NCBI GenBank assembly: GCA_050746185.1
Contig: JBOGLA010000005.1
Location: 62,001-126,000 of the forward strand
Direction: 5' to 3'
Source: PALSA-188 sp050746185
Lineage (GTDB): Bacteria; Acidobacteriota; Terriglobia; Terriglobales; Acidobacteriaceae
DNA: 64,000 bases
The translations under genes and the position numbers were made by a program. Below, in pieces: positions 58,520 to 64,000 of the stretch (positions are counted from its first letter, which is position 1; each line of letters starts with the position of its first letter). The notes under the pieces were generated by a model that did not search any database, was not told the origin of the DNA, and worked only from the letters and a program-made list of their open reading frames with translations.

Positions 58520-61162
58520 TTGCAACAGGGCCTTCCCAAAGATCCCGACGGGAACTTTCTGCTTGGGGTCTCTGACAACCGCCTTCTGCTTGACGGCATT
58601 GCCCTTGAGACCGGACAAGCCGAACAAAGTTTTGCGAAGTTACTGACCACTGCCGGACTGGCAAGCATCCACTTCTCAAATCAGGTCACCGTTGATGACT
58701 TTGCGCATCTCGTGAAGGCTTTCTCCACCGCCGGCTCTAAAGCTCAGGATGTTACGAAGCAGATCAAAGATACGTTTGGAACCAATAAACACGCGAGCAT
58801 ACGGATCAACGAAGTTAAGTTTGTGGCTGCCGATCCTGCGACCGGGGACGTGAATATTGCCGCGCAAATTGCCGCACAGTCTCTCGGTCCCGAATTCAAG
58901 CAATGGTTGAATGATCCGCAAAAACTCATGCAGCTGATCGCCGCCGCTGAAGGCGCTCACAACGTTGGCGGCGCAGGGTCCGGGGCAGCGGGCGGGACAG
59001 GGGACGGGACAGGGACTGGTACCGGCACCGGCGGCGGGGGGGGCGGCACCGGGCCCAATTTGCCTCCGGGGAGTTTTCCAAATGCGCCAGCCGCGGGGAA
59101 CGCTGCTGGTGGAACAGGGCCTGCGGCCGCTGGAGGGGGCAACTGGAGCGGCGGAGTAGTTCCGTTGCAGGAGGAAGAAGTCATCCAGGCTATACGCTTA
59201 CTCACCAGATTCGGCGAGGTGGGCAGCGATCCCTCCGCTAAGACCGAAGTCCTCGAGGGCGAGATCAGCAGGACCGACGCCAACACAAAAGTCAATCTGC
59301 AACACTTGCTGCAAAGCCTGGCGTCCACCGTTCCGTCGCAACAGAACGATACTCCGCTGCTTATGAGAGCGGCCGAGCATATGGCCATTCGCTTCGCCCT
59401 GGAACGGTTTCAGAAGGGCGACGTAAAGGTCAACGCCGTTCACCAGATGTTGGAGCATATGAGCAGGCAAATGGACAGCCTGCGTCAAATCCTGCGCCTG
59501 CAAGAAGACAAGATGAGCAAGGCGGGCATTCTGGTGGAATCGCATGCCGACATTCTTGATCGCATGTTCTGGGCCGAGGTTCCCGACGCCGGCAAAAAGA
59601 GCGTCCTGCTGTCGGATGAAGCCCCTTGCGTTCCTGCCCGTAACATTCGGCAATTCGTGGAGCTTCTGCTCGACCGTGATGAGCGAGACACAGCCTCGGA
59701 TATTCTGCGAAATTATGCATCCTGCCTGAACGCAAAAGACCCTGAGCCGCGTCGCAAAATCGCGACCGGACTGGGCCAACTGGCCGATCTTTACGCCAGT
59801 TCCGACGAAAAGCTTCTGGGGTCCACAGTCCGCAATCTGGGCGACGCCCTGGTCAAAGAACCCGATTCTGAGCTGCAAAGTTTAATCAGCGCCGCGTTCG
59901 TACGCATGAGTTCGGAAGCAAGCGCCCAGAAGCGCTATGTCGCGTTAAATGAAGTCTGCGATGCGATGGACGCGGTTGCAAAACAGCGTCCGGTTCTCGC
60001 GGAAGATCTTCGACCTCGCATCGGCATTGAGAATCGTCTGCCGGAATTTCTTGAAGAAGCGTTGCGGCTGCCGCAAGTACCGCCGGAGTTGATCATGGTA
60101 CTGCGCCGCACATCGCAGGCGGCCATCGAGCATCTCGCCGACAGGTTTTTCCGCTGCATGCGGCGCGACGAATGCGATCGCATGGTCGAGGTGGTAAAGG
60201 ATCTGGGGCCGCCCGGGATGGCGCATCTGCGGGAAATGCTGCGCATGGGCGCGCCCCGCCAGGCGTCGTCCGTTATCGGCCTGTTAAGCCGGCTCGACGT
60301 ACCCACCCTGCTGGAATTGCTGCCGACACGCTTGCCCGAGTGGAACCGCTTCTATCACGATTTGGTCGTCCGCCAAATTGCCTACGGGGCCGCTCCCGAT
60401 CGTGGCCGCTCGCTTCTGGAACTGCTCGAGATTCTTGATCCCCTGGTATTGCCACAGGCTCTGGATGAAATTGGAATGAGTGGCGATCGCTCCGCAGTTC
60501 CGCCACTGATTGTGATGGCGGAATCCGGAGAAACCGAAGGCCGCTCGCCCCTGCTGCAATTGAAAGCCGTGGAGTCTCTCGGGCGACTGCGTGAAGGGGA
60601 TTCGATCACCGTTTTGCGCAACCTCCTGGAAGCCAAAAAAATGTGGAAGTGGATTCATCCGCGCGAGTTGAGGATCGCGGCGGCACAGGCATTGACCAAG
60701 ATTGACCCGACGTACAGCAGTAAAATCATGTCGGAAAGCGGGCTGGAACCTTCGGAACTAGCGGTCGCCGCCCTCGATGCCGCTCCGGCCTGCCCGTGGG
60801 TGCGACAGCGCCGCTATGAGCGCATTGCCCTGAGAAAGCCGATCTCCGCTATCATCAGCAGTTCCTGGGGGAAGTCCAGCATTTCAGTTCACGAACTCAG
60901 CCTGGGCGGGGGCATGGGCACAAAACAGGATAATCTTCGCGTCGGCTCCGAAGCTACCCTCGACATGAAAGTCGGCCTGAGCCATATTCGGGCAGAAGTG
61001 TTGCTGCGCCGCGCCCGAGTCAATGAAGTAGGCTTCGAAATCGTAAATACCGATTTAGAGAGCCGTTATCGCCTGCGTCGCATTCTGGTGGAAACGGTGG
61101 GCAATACTCGCGAAGAGAAGGAAGAGAAAAAAGAGGAGTGGAGCGAAATCCGAAAAGGCTGA
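58520..61162 (+). CDS. HEAT-repeat protein with C-terminal PilZ domain
   Basis: At least 880 residues. The N-terminal part (NFLLGVSDNRLLLDGIALE; AEQSFAKLLTTAGL) is a domain seen in HEAT-repeat proteins, then comes a Gly/Thr-rich linker (about 150-215) and long helical HEAT-like repeats (about 230-760). The C-terminus has a PilZ signature (RQRRYERIAL, ELSLGG) that would bind c-di-GMP. TTG at 58520 is the only usual start codon, but the frame is open back to 58310 and its residues (ARAFIHSLNILIKYVRLYGF) look like the real beginning, so the true start is a non-standard codon or is hidden by a frameshift. Confidence 0.8.
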   Translation: MQQGLPKDPDGNFLLGVSDNRLLLDGIALETGQAEQSFAKLLTTAGLASIHFSNQVTVDDFAHLVKAFSTAGSKAQDVTKQIKDTFGTNKHASIRINEVKFVAADPATGDVNIAAQIAAQSLGPEFKQWLNDPQKLMQLIAAAEGAHNVGGAGSGAAGGTGDGTGTGTGTGGGGGGTGPNLPPGSFPNAPAAGNAAGGTGPAAAGGGNWSGGVVPLQEEEVIQAIRLLTRFGEVGSDPSAKTEVLEGEISRTDANTKVNLQHLLQSLASTVPSQQNDTPLLMRAAEHMAIRFALERFQKGDVKVNAVHQMLEHMSRQMDSLRQILRLQEDKMSKAGILVESHADILDRMFWAEVPDAGKKSVLLSDEAPCVPARNIRQFVELLLDRDERDTASDILRNYASCLNAKDPEPRRKIATGLGQLADLYASSDEKLLGSTVRNLGDALVKEPDSELQSLISAAFVRMSSEASAQKRYVALNEVCDAMDAVAKQRPVLAEDLRPRIGIENRLPEFLEEALRLPQVPPELIMVLRRTSQAAIEHLADRFFRCMRRDECDRMVEVVKDLGPPGMAHLREMLRMGAPRQASSVIGLLSRLDVPTLLELLPTRLPEWNRFYHDLVVRQIAYGAAPDRGRSLLELLEILDPLVLPQALDEIGMSGDRSAVPPLIVMAESGETEGRSPLLQLKAVESLGRLREGDSITVLRNLLEAKKMWKWIHPRELRIAAAQALTKIDPTYSSKIMSESGLEPSELAVAALDAAPACPWVRQRRYERIALRKPISAIISSSWGKSSISVHELSLGGGMGTKQDNLRVGSEATLDMKVGLSHIRAEVLLRRARVNEVGFEIVNTDLESRYRLRRILVETVGNTREEKEEKKEEWSEIRKG

Positions 61163-61190
61163 TTCGATTTCTAAGGTTCCAGCAAAAAGA

Positions 61191-61219
61191 AGCCTCTACC
61201 AGCGTAGAGGCTTTCTCGT
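61191..61219. terminator. bidirectional intrinsic terminator between the HEAT/PilZ gene and atpE
   Basis: AGCCTCTAC (61191-61199) and GTAGAGGCT (61204-61212) pair perfectly with a four-base loop. On the plus strand TTTCTCGTTT follows; on the minus strand a TTCTTTTTGC tract follows. It can therefore end both converging transcripts: the HEAT/PilZ mRNA and the atpI-atpB-atpE mRNA. Confidence 0.85.
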
Positions 61220-61235
61220 TTCCGAAACTCGCCGG

Positions 61236-61541
61236 CTATTTTACCTTTACGATGATGATCGCCAGCGTGTAGAGCGCCAAAGACTCGATTAGCGCCAGGC
61301 CAAGTATCAGCGCAAAAGAAATTCCGGGGCGTGCGGCCGGATTTCTGGCTAATGCTTCCGTCGCCGCGGCCGTGGCTCTTCCCTGCCCAATGCCGCAGCC
61401 CGCCGATGCTATCGCCATGGAAAACCCGGCGCTTAGCGCTACCCAGTTCACCGGATTTGAAGTTCCTCCGCCCTGCGCGAATGCAGGGACGGCAAAACAC
61501 ATTACCGCTAACGCCATAAACACATAACTCATCACACGCAT
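61236..61541 (-). CDS. atpE: F0F1 ATP synthase subunit c
   Basis: Proteolipid ring subunit, 101 residues with two helices joined by the polar loop ARNPAARPG; the ion-carrying Glu sits in LGLALIESLALY. The N-terminus has an extra segment that looks like a signal (MRVMSYVFMALAVMCFAVPAFAQ), unusual for short c subunits and possibly processed. The ATG at 61539-61541 is chosen because AGGAGG lies nine bases before it; a longer frame to 61595 is rejected. It ends the atpI-atpB-atpE run; F1 genes and atpF are not here. Confidence 0.93.
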   Translation of the reverse strand: MRVMSYVFMALAVMCFAVPAFAQGGGTSNPVNWVALSAGFSMAIASAGCGIGQGRATAAATEALARNPAARPGISFALILGLALIESLALYTLAIIIVKVK

Positions 61542-61614
61542 TGTTTTTTTCCTCCTATGAAATACCGCCAGTGGGTGGTTGACGTTACCGAACAAACGCC
61601 CTCACTCTGTACGG

Positions 61615-62385
61615 TTAGAAATCACCATGTTCTACCGACACGGCGCCCGCCAAATATACCGTCGTCAAAAGTACAAAAATATATGTCTGGAGCAACGCAA
61701 CAAAAATATGTAATCCCAAAAATATGATGGGGACTCCAATCGCGATCATGGAAAAGAAAGCCATGATTACCAGCTCTCCCGCGAACATGTTGGCCCAAAG
61801 CCGGATGGTCAGCGAAAGCACACGGGCGAGGTGGCTAATAATTTCAATGGGCAACATGAGAACCGCCAGCGGGATCCGAATTGCCAAGGGAATACTCGAA
61901 TCCGACGGACCCAGAAAATGGGCTGCGTAGTGGGCCAGCCCCTGCTTGCGAACGCCCTCCGCATGGTAATAAAGGAATGCGAGAACCGCGCAGCCGAACG
62001 GCACCTCGGCAGAGGCGGTTGGCGATTCAAATCCCGGAATCAGCCCGATCAAGTTAGAAATCAGTATGAAGAGCAGCAAAGCGATGAGAAACGGCGTGAA
62101 TCTTTCACTATGATGCCCAATAATTTCCTCGCTCTGCTGGTTCACAAAACCATGAAGCAATTCGAACGTGTGCTGCAATCCTCCTGGGCTTTCTACAGAG
62201 AGCCGAGTTCGCAGTAAAACAAATAGCAACAACAGAAACAGAAAAACCAACAATTCCATCGAGAAAGCGTTGGTAATCGGAGCTTGCGGATACTTCGGCT
62301 CAATATGCAATGCGCGCAACAGTGCGTCCGCCGGGCCGGCGAAGAAGCGATTCAGGATTGCTGTAAACCAAAGCTGTTCTGGCAT
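61615..62385 (-). CDS. atpB: F0F1 ATP synthase subunit a
   Basis: Membrane stator subunit of 256 residues that forms the ion half-channels against the c-ring. The essential Arg is in the typical SLTIRLWANMFAGE segment; five helices are visible, including FLIALLLFILISNLIGLIPG and LLQTYIFVLLTTVYL. It lies between atpI and atpE. Only the membrane (F0) part of the complex is encoded in this window, so the F1 and b-subunit genes must be elsewhere. Confidence 0.95.
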   Translation of the reverse strand: MPEQLWFTAILNRFFAGPADALLRALHIEPKYPQAPITNAFSMELLVFLFLLLLFVLLRTRLSVESPGGLQHTFELLHGFVNQQSEEIIGHHSERFTPFLIALLLFILISNLIGLIPGFESPTASAEVPFGCAVLAFLYYHAEGVRKQGLAHYAAHFLGPSDSSIPLAIRIPLAVLMLPIEIISHLARVLSLTIRLWANMFAGELVIMAFFSMIAIGVPIIFLGLHIFVALLQTYIFVLLTTVYLAGAVSVEHGDF

Positions 62386-62393
62386 AAAGAGCG

Positions 62394-62428
62394 GCTGCTA
62401 GCTTCTAGCTGTCAGCTCCTGGCTTGAA
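62394..62428. repeat. heptamer tract between atpI and atpB
   Basis: Five heptamers (GCTGCTA, GCTTCTA, GCTGTCA, GCTCCTG, GCTTGAA) sharing GCT at the first positions fill half of the 64-base spacer between atpI and atpB. Same periodicity as the tracts at 8771, 15843 and 58203, different sequence. Confidence 0.6.
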
Positions 62429-62449
62429 CCTCAAAATCAACCGTGCAAA

Positions 62450-62875
62450 TTAGATTCCGCGCGCTAACGCCATGTACAACTCGTACGTTGCTTCGCACAA
62501 AATCGCCGCTACGGGGAGGAACAACCCCACAAGAAACCCGTGAAGACTTGCTGGATAACTGGTTAATATAACATAGGCGGCGCAGGCAACCGCGAGATAG
62601 CGGAGCACGAAACGCACGATGATTCCCTTTCCCGACTGCCGATTTCCGGACTGGACGGTCCGCTCGACAACGCCTTCCACCACCCGTTTCAGTAAATAAA
62701 AATTCGCGTAAGCGACGGCGCTGCCGGAAGCAAAGCCCGCTGCAACTCGCCAACCCAAAGTCAGCCAGGTTGCGAAGCTCAATCCCACGCCAATGAGTAT
62801 CATGCCCCGCTGAATTCGGCTAAGCGCCCCAGCATGAAACGATTCGATGGAGCGACGGGCGTCTTCGCCCGTCAA
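62450..62875 (-). CDS. AtpI-like ATP synthase accessory membrane protein
   Basis: A 141-residue small membrane protein of the ATP synthase I type with four helices (MILIGVGLSFATWL; AAGFASGSAVAYANFYLLKR; FVLRYLAVACAAYVIL; GFLVGLFLPVAAIL). It probably helps c-ring assembly or Mg2+/Ca2+ handling. The start is uncertain: the open frame begins with TTG at 62873-62875, inside a palindromic repeat, and its first residues (TGEDARRSIES) repeat almost exactly the end of the symporter at 53350. The family-like part starts near FHAGALSRI. It overlaps the dinB stop by a few bases. Confidence 0.8.
   Translation of the reverse strand: MTGEDARRSIESFHAGALSRIQRGMILIGVGLSFATWLTLGWRVAAGFASGSAVAYANFYLLKRVVEGVVERTVQSGNRQSGKGIIVRFVLRYLAVACAAYVILTSYPASLHGFLVGLFLPVAAILCEATYELYMALARGI
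62854..62873. repeat. 20-bp palindromic repeat at the atpI/dinB junction
   Basis: GACGGGCG, TCTT and CGCCCGTC form a perfect 8-bp stem. It matches 53317-53336 at 19 of 20 bases in reverse orientation. It holds the start region of AtpI and touches the stop of dinB (62872-62874). Confidence 0.8.
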
Positions 62876-64000
62876 CGTTGCCCCCTGACTTTTCCCGGCA
62901 TCGCGGCCGGATTCTCATGCGTACGCTCTCTGAACCCTCCCTTCATTCCCCCCGCCAATGAAACGCTCGACTCGCCAAACTTATCGCGCAGCCTATCCGC
63001 GGCGGACATTGCCTGCTGCCAGCGCTGTCGGCGCCCATCTTCCAGAAGATCGCCCTGACCGACAACTTCTTCGAAAGACGACGCCTGCACACCAAGCAAC
63101 CGTACCGCCGAGTTCCTGCTCCAATTCTCACGGAAAAGACCGCGCACCTGTTCGAAGATTTCCGTATCCAGTTGCGTCGGTGACGATAGCGTATGCGCCC
63201 GCGTAATCGTAGAAAAATCCTTATAGCGCAGCTTGAGTTGGATGGTCCGCGCATAGAGCCGATGCTCGCGCAGCCGCCTGCCCACCATTTCGGACAGACG
63301 CATCAGTGTAGATTCAAGCTGCGCGGGATCGCCTGTGTCCTCGTTATAAGTGTGTTCGTGGCTGATGGATTTCGGATCAGCGCCGGCCCCGACTTCGCTG
63401 TCAAACCATCCTCCAGCGTCCTCGCCTCGCGCCTTTCCTGCCAGCGCCAGTCCCCATTTTCCAAAACGGTCTTCCAGAAAAGCGGATTCGAAGCGCGCAA
63501 AATCGGCGACCTTGCAAATGCCGAGCGCGTTCAGATTTTTTTCCGTAACCTTTCCGACCCCCGGAATGTCGCACACGTCGAGTGGGGCCAGAAAGTTTGC
63601 CTCACATCCGGGAATCGCCCAAAGCACGCCGTGAGGCTTCGCCTTGGCCGACGAAACTTTAGCCACGAGCCGTGAGCTGCCAATTCCGATCGAGCAATTC
63701 AGTTCCGTCTCCGCTTTCATCTTCCGATGGAGGCTATGAGCCGCGGCGAGCACTGGCCCGTGCAAGCGCTCGGTTCCGGTCATATCTAAATACGCTTCAT
63801 CAATTGACGCCATTTCAACCAGCGGAGTAAACGAAGAAAGTACGCTATAAACTCGCTCGGAATATTGCCGATAGCGGTCAGGATGACCGTCCACAAATAC
63901 CGCGTGCGGGCAAAGCTTCGCCGCAGTTCGCAACGGCATCGCCGAATGAACGCCAAACTTGCGTGCCTCGTACGACGCGGCGGAAACTACTCCGCGCTCG
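62872..64000 (-). CDS. dinB: DNA polymerase IV (DinB), 5' end outside window
   Basis: Y-family translesion polymerase. The visible part has SIDEAYLDMTG (the second catalytic acidic pair), helix-hairpin-helix GIGKVTEKNL-like DIPGVGKVTEKNL, the little-finger domain and the tail. The frame is open to base 63999 (ERGVVSAASYEARKFGVHSAMPLR), in agreement with the normal polymerase IV sequence, so the first about 35 residues, including the first catalytic Asp, lie beyond the window. An ATG at 63939 is an internal Met, not the start. The C-terminus (EFGESSVSLAGGMKGGFRERTHENP and further) ends in the repeat by atpI. Confidence 0.93.
   Translation of the reverse strand, partial: ERGVVSAASYEARKFGVHSAMPLRTAAKLCPHAVFVDGHPDRYRQYSERVYSVLSSFTPLVEMASIDEAYLDMTGTERLHGPVLAAAHSLHRKMKAETELNCSIGIGSSRLVAKVSSAKAKPHGVLWAIPGCEANFLAPLDVCDIPGVGKVTEKNLNALGICKVADFARFESAFLEDRFGKWGLALAGKARGEDAGGWFDSEVGAGADPKSISHEHTYNEDTGDPAQLESTLMRLSEMVGRRLREHRLYARTIQLKLRYKDFSTITRAHTLSSPTQLDTEIFEQVRGLFRENWSRNSAVRLLGVQASSFEEVVGQGDLLEDGRRQRWQQAMSAADRLRDKFGESSVSLAGGMKGGFRERTHENPAAMPGKVRGQR

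Noticed and set aside
58344..58646. GTG-started frame overlapping the beginning of the HEAT/PilZ gene
   Set aside because: Ser/Pro/Arg-rich shadow composition. It may only matter if a frameshift joins it to the HEAT/PilZ gene.
61236..61541. Na+-specific c-ring suggested by Gln in GIGQG and Ser after the Glu
   Set aside because: The same Gln occurs in proton rings and the ESL pattern is common in proton-type c subunits; the next residue expected for Na+ binding (Thr) is Leu here.

Overview
The window looks like a chromosomal segment of an acidobacterium (Acidobacteriota, probably a Koribacter/Terriglobia-like soil lineage). This is inferred from gene content and layout: an lptCA-lptB-rpoN-hpf block, LptF and LptG fused in one protein, several small proteins of acidobacterial type, moderate-high GC, and many intergenic hairpin and heptamer repeats. 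No rRNA or taxonomic marker proves it. There is one tRNA, tRNA-Lys(CTT).

Layout. 1-2330: 3' part of a GH31 alpha-glucosidase. 2.4-5.4 kb: a small accessory patch ending at tRNA-Lys, with a helicase remnant, an unknown charged protein and a complete hipB/hipA-like toxin-antitoxin pair. 5.4-13.9 kb (minus): PilZ protein, hibernation factor, sigma-54, LptB, an LptC/LptA-type protein, an RDD membrane protein and an MFS exporter. 14-18.5 kb: an orphan ABC ATPase, a NUDIX hydrolase, a FitAB/VapBC-type toxin-antitoxin pair, a zinc-ribbon protein and a DNA methyltransferase fused to a nuclease-like domain. 18.6-30.1 kb: recJ, rpsT, two isoprenylcysteine-methyltransferase-like proteins, then a tightly packed minus-strand housekeeping run (meaB, mce, tsaB, rimI, DUF465, psd, pssA, a cysteine-less ASADH-like protein, lptE, holA).

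30386-32576 is an intact IS1595-family transposon with 23-bp inverted ends and a perfect 8-bp target duplication. It carries a DUF3800 gene and a divergent small gene as cargo. 33-42 kb is a glucan region: a large membrane glucan synthase of the cyclic beta-1,2-glucan synthase type that lacks the usual C-terminal phosphorylase part, an ABC exporter, a small secreted protein and a Tat-exported PF10091/GH144-like hydrolase. 42-51 kb holds a CzcCBA-type RND efflux set followed by a second TolC/EmrA-like pair, then a cytidylate-kinase-like protein and a sodium/solute symporter. 53-64 kb has DedA, Nth, a repeat-rich spacer with a relic of a REP-associated transposase, the LptF-LptG fusion, a HEAT/PilZ protein, F0 genes atpI-atpB-atpE and the 3' part of dinB.

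How the parts fit: LptB, LptC/A, LptE and LptFG are all here at four loci, so most of the lipopolysaccharide transport machine is encoded in the window. PssA and Psd make phosphatidylethanolamine. Mce and MeaB serve methylmalonyl-CoA metabolism. The synthase and secreted hydrolase suggest production and turnover of a beta-1,2-glucan. The most striking non-gene structure is a set of repeats, several of which run into genes and supply the ends of proteins (RecJ C-terminus, symporter C-terminus, AtpI N-terminus).
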